The notes under the pieces: generated by a model | Told to the model about the DNA's origin: nothing | The model's database searches: none | What the model saw: the letters and a program-made list of their open reading frames with translations, nothing else | Origin: Gracilaria gracilis | Taxonomy: Eukaryota; Rhodophyta; Florideophyceae; Gracilariales; Gracilariaceae | Length of the DNA stretch: 64,000 nt | Reading direction: 5' to 3' | NCBI GenBank assembly: GCA_030374805.1 | Contig: JARGSG010000037.1 | Coordinates: forward strand, 468,477-532,476 | Made by a program: the position numbers and the translations under genes | Part shown: positions 51,766 through 61,346 of the stretch, piece by piece | Numbering within the stretch: the stretch's first letter is position 1 | How the letters are laid out: the number at the start of each line of letters is the position of its first letter

Positions 51766-53247
51766 TCAGATGAACCCTGCTATCTTCGTGTCAAGGTCTA
51801 CTCCACTCGGCAACATGGTTTCTTCTTTTGACCACGAACAAATGTGAGCATAACCGTCACGAACTTCGATAACAGGATACAACCCGTATCGCGTGTCGTA
51901 CATTGGTATGCCAGATTGGTCACATAGGATCCCTACAACATCTCTAAGCCTCAACGCGTTCTCTAGACAAACACATCCCGGTTCACTACCCGATCTGTCT
52001 CCAGTATACACACCTCTCCGGTTCGCATAGCAAGCCCCAAAAATCTGGTTTGTATACGAACCTGGGATTCGGAGCAAGAGTTCATGAACTTCTTGTATGC
52101 TCATGTGCGACTCACGGGCTATCTCACACACACACTTTCCCTTCTGACAGATCTCTCGGATTTTCCTCACTTCCCTTCTGGTCGTTATGAATCGACGGCG
52201 CACACTCACTCTTTCTACTTCAAACTCTCCATTTGATGCTTTTGTATCGAAATCTACAAGCTCACATAACCGTAGACCTTCCATTTCATGCGCCCATCTC
52301 CCCAGTCGAGAAGTCCCCGGTTTGGGGTGAAGGAAAGCTTCGAAGCTGAACACCTCGGAAACATCTATGAAGCCCGTGACGCTGTATTTGCGGCAAACAT
52401 GGACTTGGTTCGCGTATTCATTATCATCTCGGCCGCTCTTCGTTATCTGGTGTTGAAGGCTATCATGAAGAACCTGGTCGGCGAATACTTCAAGGTTGTA
52501 CTTTGCGGCCGCCTCTCTGAAGCGCAATACCAAGTTCTCGCAATCACAGACATCTTCATCTTCCTCGTCGTCGCTTCTTTCGCCCATGCAGTCATCATCT
52601 GACGAGCTATCTGATTCAGAATGAATGCTACGCAATCTACCACTCCCAAAATATACTACTTGGTTGTTCACATCTGCCAAATTCACATTCCCATTACTCG
52701 AGACATGGTAGATCCTCCTTCCGATACTTCTTGGCAGTCCGAATGAGCACACTTTGAATCCCAACGACCCGACTGGGATCCGATCTCGTTGGAATGGTAC
52801 AGGTCTATCGGCTCTAATCTGTGCACAGCGTTGGGCGAAAGCTGGTATGATTCTATTGATACAAGAAAAAGGGCCCGTAAAGTACACCTGACCTGTCATG
52901 AGAAACCGGCTCCATTTCTTGTAAACTCTCAGTTGTCTCTGCGATAGCTTTCTCAAGTTACTGGGACGCAACACTCTATCTGTTCCCGGTAGGTCCGACA
53001 CAGATCTTATAATGAGCTCGCTGGGGCCAACTTTAACGTACAGCAGGTAGTCGCTCTCGACGCGGAATACTATCCGAGCTCGTCGGTTAATTTGTTCATC
53101 TTGAACATAAGTTTCCACACTTGAATCGCTTGCATCATCAGAAATTTGATTCACTAGAGCGTCGTAAGTATTGCCACTCTGTCGGCACTCGTCTCTTGCA
53201 CCCTGCAGTTGTGTGTACTTGTTATAACCACTGCTTTCTGTCGACAT
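51766..53247 (-). CDS. Hypothetical protein with acidic linker and possible HTH (493 aa)
   Basis: ATG at 53247; the GTG at 53274 is not used. The N-terminus (1-60) is polar and disordered-looking. A middle domain follows with R-I-V-F-R-V-E-S-D-Y-L-L-Y-V and Y-F-T-G-P-F-S-C-I-N-R. An acidic linker (S-D-S-S-S-D-D-D then D-D-E-E-D-E-D-V-C-D-C) lies near residue 230. The C-terminal third includes a helix-turn-helix-like segment (I-R-E-I-C-Q-K-G-K-C-V-C-E-I-A-R then S-I-Q-E-V-H-E-L-L) and a Cys-containing end domain. No family recognised; DNA binding is a guess from the HTH-like pattern. Single exon. Upstream are an AACGG palindrome (53411-53424) and an E2F-like box (53702-53713). Confidence 0.55.
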   Translation of the reverse strand: MSTESSGYNKYTQLQGARDECRQSGNTYDALVNQISDDASDSSVETYVQDEQINRRARIVFRVESDYLLYVKVGPSELIIRSVSDLPGTDRVLRPSNLRKLSQRQLRVYKKWSRFLMTGQVYFTGPFSCINRIIPAFAQRCAQIRADRPVPFQRDRIPVGSLGFKVCSFGLPRSIGRRIYHVSSNGNVNLADVNNQVVYFGSGRLRSIHSESDSSSDDDCMGERSDDEEDEDVCDCENLVLRFREAAAKYNLEVFADQVLHDSLQHQITKSGRDDNEYANQVHVCRKYSVTGFIDVSEVFSFEAFLHPKPGTSRLGRWAHEMEGLRLCELVDFDTKASNGEFEVERVSVRRRFITTRREVRKIREICQKGKCVCEIARESHMSIQEVHELLLRIPGSYTNQIFGACYANRRGVYTGDRSGSEPGCVCLENALRLRDVVGILCDQSGIPMYDTRYGLYPVIEVRDGYAHICSWSKEETMLPSGVDLDTKIAGFI

Positions 53248-53407
53248 GATTTGTGAGTTCACTTTCGTCTTCACACCAGAAATAGGATTGTGAAATTCTT
53301 AGCTAGAACTATTTCGGACAAGATGTGCGATCCTTCTCTTGAGGCTGAGGACTGCTTTGCAAGCATCGAGTGGTGTACTGTTTGCGTGGTGTACTGCTTG
53401 TGCCGTG

Positions 53408-53445
53408 TACCGTTGGTACCAACGGTAGCGTTAACCGTTCAACGT
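53408..53445. promoter_or_regulatory. AACGG/CCGTT palindrome upstream of the 493-aa protein
   Basis: Exact repeat of CGTTGGTACCAACG (53411-53424), then GGTAGCGTTAACCGTT, a second inverted AACG pair. About 165 bp upstream of the ATG at 53247. Confidence 0.5.
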
Positions 53446-53701
53446 ATTAATACGCCCAAAAAATATTAATGGTCTAATCAAAGACAATACTCTGAGCAGC
53501 GATTTGCATCAATGAGACAGCGAAGAATACGAAAGCTTTTCACACAAGTCTTCTTACGCGGAAACCGCTCAATAGATTTCTACAAGAATTATAGACAAGC
53601 TTAATCTTCGTGTTCTCTACACAAAGAAACTAGAATAGGATTTATCATCCCACAAACATAAAAGTTAGAGGCAAGACCCTGTGTAGCGGTAGTGTTATTA
53701 A

Positions 53702-53713
53702 TTTGGCGCGAAA
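53702..53713. promoter_or_regulatory. E2F-like site
   Basis: TTTGGCGCGAAA fits the E2F/DP consensus TTTSGCGC with its symmetric half. About 455 bp upstream of the ATG at 53247. Weak evidence alone. Confidence 0.35.
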
Positions 53714-55043
53714 ACCGTAACACCAAAACATTCGCTCTATGCGAAAGAAAACCGGACAACTGACCCAAAACCAAACTGTCTGCTTTGCCATATCATCACA
53801 ACGATGAGTATCCTACCATCTTCATTAGAGAGGGGTCGACCCGGAAGGCGAGCCGTTTGAATTTAGCCGATTTATGCCACGTTTTTTTCTTACTGCTCCT
53901 GAACTGTACGCCCGTTCAAGCATCTTCACCGGGCATGAAGAATCGGTATAAAAAAACCCAAACGTCTCAGACGTGGCGAACATGTATTAGCTACTACCAT
54001 CTTGCTGTTTTACTTATTTGCTTGCATTTTTGTTGTCTTCACTGGTAAGCCTACAGAAAATCACTGGGGTCTTCCAAGAAAGAACAAAGAGACAAAGTGA
54101 CAAAAGACAACCAATTAGAACTTTGGCAACATGAGCAAGACGCGCCGGAGATTTTCAGAATAGAGCGGAGGTCGGAGACCCGCTGCATTGTGACAATTGT
54201 CTTTCAGTTGAAACTAAAGCTTATACACACTCATTTATCAACTCTATGCACGCCTCTAGCTCTTTCATACTTCTCCCTCGAACGAAAACACAATCATAAT
54301 GACCTTATTGTTGCTACTGTTTGTCGCGCTTCTTCAGGGTTGTTACATTGGTACTTGGCCTTCATACCATTTTTTTTCCACAACCACCGTCACGCAGACA
54401 CATTTCCAAGACAAGAAAGTTCAAAAAAGCTGCTCTCATTTGCCTAGTTTGAAGCAAACTTTCCACTCTATAGTACCAATTGCTCGCATGCGGTACACCG
54501 GATGACTTTCTTACAGCTCTCAACATCACAAAAGACGCGTTAACAAAGACCTTTTCACCAAAGTTCAACACCGTGCTTAACAATACTCCCCGCACACCAT
54601 ACTGAAAGACTTTATCTTCACGCGAGCGCAAACCGCTCTTATCTGTTATCGATGTTTTAGGTATGGGCCTCTGGTACGTCCGCAGTGGCGACACAATGTA
54701 TTTACTTTGTCCAATCTTTGGAATCGTGCAATTTCATTGAGGAATTGGCTCAACGTTTCGCTCAACACACTGTACTAAATTGTGACAACAAACGTGATAT
54801 CAAACACTCGCGTGGAATGGCCGACGAAAGGTGAAATAAGTAGCTCCGCAATCCTCTTGGCAAAGCACGGCCATTGACTGCACGATTTATTCACGGTGTG
54901 TTTGCCGTTATAGATAGAGCGCGCATTCAATGTTCACCTTCTAAAGAAAGTCGCATACAAAGTGCATCCGACAATGGATTCACGGGAAACGTGGAAGTCG
55001 TCAACCTTTTTGCTTGGAACTTTCGAGGCGAATTGGTCCATGC
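53714..55043. other. Gene-free interval
   Basis: Short unremarkable ORFs on both strands, no recognisable gene. It ends where the gypsy LTR begins. Confidence 0.45.
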
Positions 55044-55904
55044 TGTGGTGCAAAGCCCTCGACGGGAAACAACAAGCCGCGTCGCGGACGAGCACCTCAG
55101 GGTGTTCAGGCCCTGCTCCCTGTGAAGGGCAGTCGAGCGGCAGAACCCTCCGATAGGGCCAACACGAGCCGGGTGTAAGTCCGGGTGGCCCCGATCTGGG
55201 CGTGCAGTCGGAGGTGGAGGGGTGAATAATCAGCTTTAGAAACCGACACTGTCGGACGAACCAATACGTATGGCAGTATCCAACCCAACGGAATGGGCAA
55301 CGAGGGATCAACAAATGAGCCGCGCAGCGGAGCACTGACTCACGAGAGTGGGGCGGCAAGCCCAATACCAAAAGGGACAACCTGTATAACAGGGCGAAGC
55401 AGCAAGAGCCGTATGACGGAAGATGCACCAATGGTGACGGAAAAACAATAAAGAAATAGCCGTAACGACGGTCCAGAACTCCTCGATGGTAGAGGCGGTT
55501 GACAAGTCCGGATATGCGGCGACTTTCCCAAGAAGTGGGCTAGAGTCGGGCGCAAGCTGCGACAAGTCAGAGCCAAAGTCCTCCTTGAGGTTTACTTCCG
55601 TACAGTGGCGGCAAGTGCCGCCACTTATATACGGCACTTGAAAATATCAAGTAAATATCTAAGTAACCGGCACTGCCGGCCATGACACTACACGTGGACT
55701 ACCCGTGAGGGATTGCCACGGCGCACCCGACATCGGGCCATTGCAGACACACGTGTCTACAATTACTACCCTTCCTAGGCGCACCCCATAATGGGCATAA
55801 TAAACTAATAACTAGTCATATCTAGCGGTGGCGAGACCGGAAACGGATCAAACTCTTATGAAGAGCTGTAACGCGCATCCCCTGTAAAGGGCCATTGCAC
55901 TACA
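55044..55904 (-). repeat. 3' LTR of the gypsy element (about 861 bp)
   Basis: The right boundary is fixed by the polypurine tract that follows. In element orientation the LTR starts TGTAGTGCAATGGCCC at 55904. The left boundary is inferred from a matching inverted end on the plus strand, TGTGGTGCAAAGCCC at 55044. A TATA-like box (CCGTATATAAG, minus strand, 55624-55634) would be the U3 promoter. The LTR is dense in perfect hairpins (55604-55625 has a 10-bp stem). The 5' LTR is outside the window, so the ends are unverified. Confidence 0.65.
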
Positions 55905-55919
55905 TCTCCCCCTTCTCAG
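55905..55919 (-). other. Polypurine tract adjoining the 3' LTR
   Basis: CTGAGAAGGGGGAGA on the minus strand, directly before the LTR end, the primer site for plus-strand DNA synthesis in LTR elements. An exact 15-nt duplicate lies at 57897-57911. Confidence 0.75.
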
Positions 55920-55956
55920 GTTGAGACACCGTTCAGACGGCCGTCCACGCTCCACC

Positions 55957-57780
55957 ATGGGAGTTCATAACCACGTCCCCCTCGACGGGGTTGCCGAGAT
56001 AAGTTCGGAACCACGCACTCCACCGCCTGTTACACCATCTTCCTCAGCGCCCAACTCCCCAACAATGTCGCACAACAACCCTCACCAACCTCCGAGTGCC
56101 CCTCCGTCTTCGACGGCACGCATGCAAGTCTCGAATCCGCCGTTCCGGTCCGTGCCTCTTCCGCAAGCGGCGGCAGTTTCGCAACCCGGGTCTTCCGGTC
56201 AAGGTCCTGCGCCTGCACAAGGTGCTGGTCCTGCCCCTGTGTGGGATTGGTTCAACATCGACTTGCCCGCTTCCGCGGCTGGCTGGCCGGCTCTCGGTAC
56301 TTTGCGCATCCGGGATCCTCACCGGCATAGTGCGATATTCGCCCAGGCACCCTGGTTTGACGCCGAAGCGCTCTCGGACACCGAGCTTATCGAATCCTAC
56401 ACCATCGATGGCAATCTCCCTGGCGGGCTTCCGGTAGACGTGACCCGTTCTTGGGACTGGCGCGCCCGCGTGGCGGTGAATCCGAGTTGCCTATTCGTAG
56501 GTCGGCACGAGTCGCGGCAGTTTGCTCGAAACGAGATGGCCCGTATCGGGTACGCGCGGCACTTCCGAGCTCCGAACGAGCATCCTGTGCCGGAACAGTA
56601 CCGGTATGACGTTGCGCGATACCGAACATTCGGCGAAGTCGGCTACGGCGACTATCTTGCCAACGCGTTGGACGAGATCGACCGATATTCGGATACCGTA
56701 CAGCCTCACCAGGATTTGATACTGTGGGCTCGGCCCATTCTTCGCGCCGAGTTCCGGTATCTCCGCCGTCCAGCACGGTCAGCCTTCTTGGAAGGACTCC
56801 GCTTTGAGCGGAAGTGGCGCTCCCGTTTTGGGATTCTGGCGCCATACCAGTGTTCTGAAGTCGAACGACTGGCTGGGCACGCCCGCCGAGGACGGTACAT
56901 GCAACTTCCAGACTTCTGGCCGGCCGTCGAGGTCCCACGAGGGTGTTACGTGGAGCTCCCGCCCTGTATTACATACATCGGGTCGTACTTCATGAACAAT
57001 CCGCCTCGCGGCCTTTGGAGTCTCCTAGCCACTGAATGGACTGTCCGCGTAGCGGCGTATCTCCTCGTCGAGGCGTACGACGCTTACCGTCTGTGGCATA
57101 TTCCGGGTCTCATCCGGCAATCAATCCGTAACTTGGACCTTTCCGAAGTACTCGGCTCAGTGCGCAACGCTCGTGAAGCAACCCAACTGGTGGGCGTGAT
57201 CGACCAGATTGACTGGGATGAAGTGCCTGCCAACCAGGTATCCGGTGGGGTCCGCCGGCCGAACGACCGCTCTCCGGGACGTACTGTCAATGCCGGCGAT
57301 TTCGTCTACTTTGACCCATGGGAATGGGAAGTAATCGGACCCGCCGAAGCGGCTGAGCGTCGCCGAGGAGATCGGTATATCCCCGAGGGGCACCCGCGTG
57401 GGTTCATCTACGTCGATGACGGCGACGATGACCCTGTAGAGGGAGGAAGCCCCATGGACGAGGGAAGCCCAGCGGGCACAGTGGAAGAACAACAGCCCGA
57501 AGCGACGGGAGAGGGCGACATTGTCGAAAACGTCGACCCACCCGCTGAAGCGGCTCCTGATCCAACAATCCCCTGGGGGCAATCTGTGGCGACAACCGAT
57601 GACGTCGGCGCTACCATAACGCCACGTGCGGTGGTTATTCGCGACTTCCTACGAGGTGTAGGTGTGGCCGTACCGGATACGGTGACCGACGAGTCGGATC
57701 TGCAAGCGATTGCAGCGCAACACTTCTCCGGCGCTCCCGGCGGTGGCAACACCCCAGGTGCTGGGCCATCTGGCGCTTAG
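55957..57780 (+). CDS. Antisense accessory ORF of the gypsy element (607 aa)
   Basis: Long intact plus-strand ORF, opposite to gag-pol, lying between the end of pol and the 3' LTR; ATG 55957 is only 53 bp inside the LTR. N-terminus Pro/Ser-rich and disordered (about 1-95). A central domain of about 330 residues is rich in Trp, Tyr and Arg (W-D-W-F-N-I-D-L-P, F-A-Q-A-P-W-F-D-A-E-A-L, Y-R-Y-D-V-A-R-Y-R-T-F-G-E-V-G-Y, P-D-F-W-P-A-V-E-V-P-R-G). An acidic, Gly/Pro-rich tail ends P-G-A-G-P-S-G-A. No family recognised: no zinc knuckle, protease or RT motif. It is open while pol is broken, and it shares the element's short hairpins (57341-57352, 57542-57553), so it belongs to the element. It may be expressed from the 3' LTR. 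Confidence 0.75.
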   Translation: MGVHNHVPLDGVAEISSEPRTPPPVTPSSSAPNSPTMSHNNPHQPPSAPPSSTARMQVSNPPFRSVPLPQAAAVSQPGSSGQGPAPAQGAGPAPVWDWFNIDLPASAAGWPALGTLRIRDPHRHSAIFAQAPWFDAEALSDTELIESYTIDGNLPGGLPVDVTRSWDWRARVAVNPSCLFVGRHESRQFARNEMARIGYARHFRAPNEHPVPEQYRYDVARYRTFGEVGYGDYLANALDEIDRYSDTVQPHQDLILWARPILRAEFRYLRRPARSAFLEGLRFERKWRSRFGILAPYQCSEVERLAGHARRGRYMQLPDFWPAVEVPRGCYVELPPCITYIGSYFMNNPPRGLWSLLATEWTVRVAAYLLVEAYDAYRLWHIPGLIRQSIRNLDLSEVLGSVRNAREATQLVGVIDQIDWDEVPANQVSGGVRRPNDRSPGRTVNAGDFVYFDPWEWEVIGPAEAAERRRGDRYIPEGHPRGFIYVDDGDDDPVEGGSPMDEGSPAGTVEEQQPEATGEGDIVENVDPPAEAAPDPTIPWGQSVATTDDVGATITPRAVVIRDFLRGVGVAVPDTVTDESDLQAIAAQHFSGAPGGGNTPGAGPSGA

Positions 57781-58270
57781 GCCTCCCAAGGAGGGTGATC
57801 GTAACTTGAGATCGACCCCAGTAGCGAGGGGCAAAGCCCCGTAGTTGAAGTAAACTCCTCCGGCTTGTGCCGGCTTGGCTTTGAATTTTCTTCTGCTCTC
57901 CCCCTTCTCAGTGGGCAGTACCTCATGCGAGGCTGTTGCGAATGACCCACGAGAGAGGGGCTAAGCTTCCGCTGTGAGCGGCTGTAGCATCATAACTTCA
58001 TAGTCTTCCTTCCAGTATCCTGGCTCCTCTTCCTTCTTCTAGGCTTCGATCTTCTTCTTCTCCACTGTAGTGGCTTCCGCATTTCGCGGCGTATTTGCTC
58101 AACAAGAGCTGTCTGCTCAGAGCGACTTGGTCCGCCTGCGGCGGCTTAGTGATCTCAACTTAACTTAGCTGCATCCGCTTGAAGCGGCATATCCTTGCGT
58201 AATGCAATACTGTCCGCATGAGGCGGTATATTCCGTCTGAGACGGCTGTGCTCAATTGAGACGTGGGCGG
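57781..58270. other. Spacer between antisense ORF and pol, with second polypurine tract and hairpin array
   Basis: The convergent gap contains the duplicated polypurine tract (57897-57911, minus strand CTGAGAAGGGGGAGA). It also has at least six perfect hairpins of 12-14 nt with CCG...CGG arms at 57860, 57969, 58132, 58175, 58214 and 58233. Confidence 0.75.
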
Positions 58271-60964
58271 TCAACCCACTTGGGCTTTGTCCAGCGTAGC
58301 CGGTATCGGTGTCCGTGTGCGACGGTGGTACTGCAAGACCTTCGAGCGAGGCAAATGCTCAATAGGCTCGTGCGTATCCTCTGAAGAGGCATAGCCGTAC
58401 CAACGGACTCGATACAGTAGTTCCCCGTCAGGGGCGTAGCCGTGACTTACCAGACGGTCGATAACATATTCCTCATCGAGGACCTTCCGCTCTGTGTGCG
58501 GCTTGGTCGAGGAATCCTCTTTCGAGGCGTCATCGCTCCTGTTCCCGTCGTGGGCATCGTCAAATGTAGGCGGCTTCCGTCCTGACGGCAACACATCCTG
58601 TACACCAGGCAAAGGCGACGTTGACCATGGTGTTTTCCTGACTGTCAGGCTTCCAGTTTCCTGGTTCTTCTTCCCATGCTGCTGGGCTGTGAACGGACTT
58701 CGTTCTTTTCGCATGGCGAGCTTCCGGCGTTCCGGCATAATCTCCCGTTGCGACGGTGAACGGTCCGCAAAGCGGTGCGCCAGCGAGTGGTGCTGCAGCA
58801 CGTGCCGTGGCGGCGGTTTGCCGCGCGCTGCGGTTGCTGAGCTGTGCGCCGTTGCACGGCTGGCGTTTGCCGATTCAAATTCGGAATTTTTCGACGTTCC
58901 GTTTCTCGGCACTGTCAGCCTAGCAGGCGGCACTCGGCTTGCGACAGGCACGTGTCGTACGCGTGCGCTGTCATCCTCCACAGGAGGCGGTTCGCCCACG
59001 GAGCTTGACACTCTGAGTGGTGCGTGCGCGTCTGCAGTACTCGACTGTTTTCCACTTACTGTGGCTTCACGGATTGCCGAAGCGGCGTTTGTTTCCGTAC
59101 TTTTCCCGGCTTCACCCCTTGATGCTTCGCTAAAATCTCCCGAAGTCGGGTCTGCCGTAACAGTACGGTCTTCACTAACTAACTTCTCTCCTTCCGGACT
59201 TCCGGCCTTGCGATTCACCACGGTGGTGCTTTCCAACTCAGGCTTCCGTGGTAACGGCGCGTCGTTCTCTTCCGGTCTTCCGGCTTCGATCGTCACCGGA
59301 GCGGCGTCCTTCTCCGAAGGCCTCAGCGAATCTGTGCGACTCTTCCGGCTTTCCGGCAGCATGTCACGTACCATATCGGTTCTGTGCTCCCGTTCTCGGG
59401 CCTGCGAACGTAACTCCTCCTCTTGAGGCTTGCGCGGTACCTGCGCGTCGTCCTCTTTCTTCCGGTTCTCCGGCTGCGTGTCACGCGTCCGCGTGCGACT
59501 GCGTGCGGCAGAGGCCTGCGAAGGCGACTCCGTTTCCGACGGCGACAACGGCAAGGAACGATCTGCCGCCTCTCCCTCCTCAGTTGGAGCGTCGGGGGTG
59601 GTGGTCAGTATCCCCGGAGGGGCCAATATCCGCGTGTGCACATGAGCGGCAGTTGCGACTGGTGCGTCTACTTCCGGCTTAGCTGGCAAATCAGCGAGAC
59701 CGCGTTCCGGATGCGGCAACAAAGACAGTTGAGTGCGAGTTCCCGCTTCGGCGGCAGTTTCCGTCTCGACGGCTGTTTCCATTGTAGGTGCGGTAGTAGC
59801 CGACGATGGCGGTTGCGATTCCTGTGAAACAGGCTTTGGCGCAGGCGTTACGCGATCTCGCGAATAACGCTCGTGCGCACCCTTGACATCAAGGACTACC
59901 GTAGTGTCGGTCGTAGCAATTACCTTGTAAGGTCCATCCGCAATCGGCGAGAGCTTATGCCGTTTCTCTTTCTCCGGATTATAGTACTCTTTCCTTAAAA
60001 AGGCATACTCCCCTTCCTTGATCTGCGGGGCGTTCTTACGCAGCCTTGCGTCGAAATTCCGCTTGTAGGCGGCCTGTGCTTTCGCAATGTTCTGCCCAAC
60101 TGTTGGGATAATCTTCTTTAGCCAGTCCTTCCAGGCGTCCCTGTGTAGACGGGGCGAGGGGAACTTATCCAACGTTGGCTGTGGCTCGATAGCCACCGAA
60201 GGTGGAACGCGTGATAGCACAAGCTCGAACGGCGAGATCTGCGTAGTACGATGAACCTGCGTGTTGTAGGCATATGTCACCGCATCGGTGTACTGATCCC
60301 ATTCCGACGGATGCTCGGCAACAAACGTCCGCAATGCATTGAGCATAGTGCGGTTAAATCGCTCAACCTGCCCATTACTCTGGGGATGATAGGTAGTCGT
60401 GAACCAGTTTTGTATCCGCAAGATGCGGCAGACGTCCTGAAAGAACTTAGCCGTAAACTGCGGTCCATTATCCGATAGTAGGTCAATCGGCGGTCCGTAG
60501 ACAAAAACCCAGTTAGTAACGAAAGCTTGGGCGACCGCACTGGCGGTAACCTTCTTTAAAGGCACAGTCCGCACCAGCTTCGAAAAGCGGTCGGTGATAA
60601 CGAGCAAAAACCGGTTTCCCCGGCGGGTGCGAATGAACTCGCCGAGCAAGTCAATTGCCACGAACTCGAGTGGGGCCCTAGCAGGGAAGAGTACCAACTT
60701 CTTGGAATACTTCCGCAATTTGACGCGGTTCTTCGCACAGTCCGAACATCCACGGACAGTGGCGTACGCGTCGAAAGCCATCGCTGGCCAGTAAAAGTCC
60801 TTCCGTAAGGTGTAGTACAACTTCCTGCCACCAGGGTGGGCTGACAACTTCGCATAATGCGACAAATGCAGTACTCGTGACTGAAGAGTGTGCGGAACCA
60901 CAATCTGTGGCCTGTTTCCGACAGTTCGGATTAGAAATCCTTGGTCGTTCTCGACGAAAGGCAA
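58271..60964 (-). CDS. Gypsy integrase with GPY/F module, long linker and chromodomain (pol, C-terminal part, 897 codons)
   Basis: Inserts the cDNA into the chromosome. The HHCC zinc finger (H-L-S-H ... C-S-D-C) at about residues 29-75 is followed by the catalytic core with D (V-A-I-D-L-L-G-E), D (L-L-S-D-N-G-P-Q-F) and E (N-G-Q-V-E-R-F-N), the complete D,D,E triad. The GPY/F module follows (I-A-D-G-P-Y-K-V-I). Then comes about 430 residues of low-complexity linker (Ser/Arg/Glu/Pro) whose DNA is full of short hairpins. The chromodomain at the end (Y-V-I-D-R-L-V-S-H ... Y-R-V-R-W-Y-G-Y ... E-P-I-E-H-L) keeps its aromatic residues and may guide integration to methylated histone H3. The linker is unusually long for a chromovirus. 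Confidence 0.9.
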   Translation of the reverse strand: MPFVENDQGFLIRTVGNRPQIVVPHTLQSRVLHLSHYAKLSAHPGGRKLYYTLRKDFYWPAMAFDAYATVRGCSDCAKNRVKLRKYSKKLVLFPARAPLEFVAIDLLGEFIRTRRGNRFLLVITDRFSKLVRTVPLKKVTASAVAQAFVTNWVFVYGPPIDLLSDNGPQFTAKFFQDVCRILRIQNWFTTTYHPQSNGQVERFNRTMLNALRTFVAEHPSEWDQYTDAVTYAYNTQVHRTTQISPFELVLSRVPPSVAIEPQPTLDKFPSPRLHRDAWKDWLKKIIPTVGQNIAKAQAAYKRNFDARLRKNAPQIKEGEYAFLRKEYYNPEKEKRHKLSPIADGPYKVIATTDTTVVLDVKGAHERYSRDRVTPAPKPVSQESQPPSSATTAPTMETAVETETAAEAGTRTQLSLLPHPERGLADLPAKPEVDAPVATAAHVHTRILAPPGILTTTPDAPTEEGEAADRSLPLSPSETESPSQASAARSRTRTRDTQPENRKKEDDAQVPRKPQEEELRSQAREREHRTDMVRDMLPESRKSRTDSLRPSEKDAAPVTIEAGRPEENDAPLPRKPELESTTVVNRKAGSPEGEKLVSEDRTVTADPTSGDFSEASRGEAGKSTETNAASAIREATVSGKQSSTADAHAPLRVSSSVGEPPPVEDDSARVRHVPVASRVPPARLTVPRNGTSKNSEFESANASRATAHSSATAARGKPPPRHVLQHHSLAHRFADRSPSQREIMPERRKLAMRKERSPFTAQQHGKKNQETGSLTVRKTPWSTSPLPGVQDVLPSGRKPPTFDDAHDGNRSDDASKEDSSTKPHTERKVLDEEYVIDRLVSHGYAPDGELLYRVRWYGYASSEDTHEPIEHLPRSKVLQYHRRTRTPIPATLDKAQVG

Positions 60965-61010
60965 CTGAGCTCCACCGTTTAAACGGCTGCGAATCTCCGT
61001 ACAAAAACGG

Positions 61011-61346
61011 TCAGTGTGTTGCTCCCTGATGAGCTCTTCCGGAGTAATCGGTACAAAAGAGCCCGGTTCGGGGTTGCGCGCCTGACACGGCTAACACAGC
61101 ATCATAGATGTCCCATCCTTCCGATCCTTCATCGGCATCGTTCGAGCCATCTTCCGCGAGGAAGCACGGTATCTCCAGATCATCAACTGGCGCAGCTTCG
61201 GCCTCTGTCTCTAAGCGGGACAGTGCGTCAGCCTGAGTGTTCAGGAGTCCTTTCTTGTAGCGGATTTCAAAGTCGAATTCCGACAAGCGAAGTCTCCACC
61301 GCATCAAGCGGCCAGATGGCTCTGCAATAGAGAGTAGCCAGCGCAA
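61011..61346 (-). pseudogene. Gypsy RNase H C-terminal part and connection to integrase, shifted frame
   Basis: Continues RNase H after a frameshift near 61330: R-W-L-L-S-I-A-E-P-S-G-R-L-M-R-W-R-L-R-L-S-E-F and the conserved K-K-G-L-L-N-T-Q-A-D-A-L-S-R. It then runs through an acidic tether to about 61011, after which the integrase frame takes over. All are parts of one former polyprotein. Confidence 0.8.

Noticed and set aside
55140-55460. Possible structured RNA gene, because of many stem-loops
   Set aside because: The region falls within the LTR bounded by the polypurine tract, and the same type of hairpin occurs in coding linkers, so a specific RNA gene is not supported.
58494-59426. Plus-strand 310-codon ORF opposite the integrase linker
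   Set aside because: It is antisense to a frame with clear integrase and chromodomain motifs; the openness comes from low-complexity codon use. The antisense ORF at 55957 differs in having no opposing gene.
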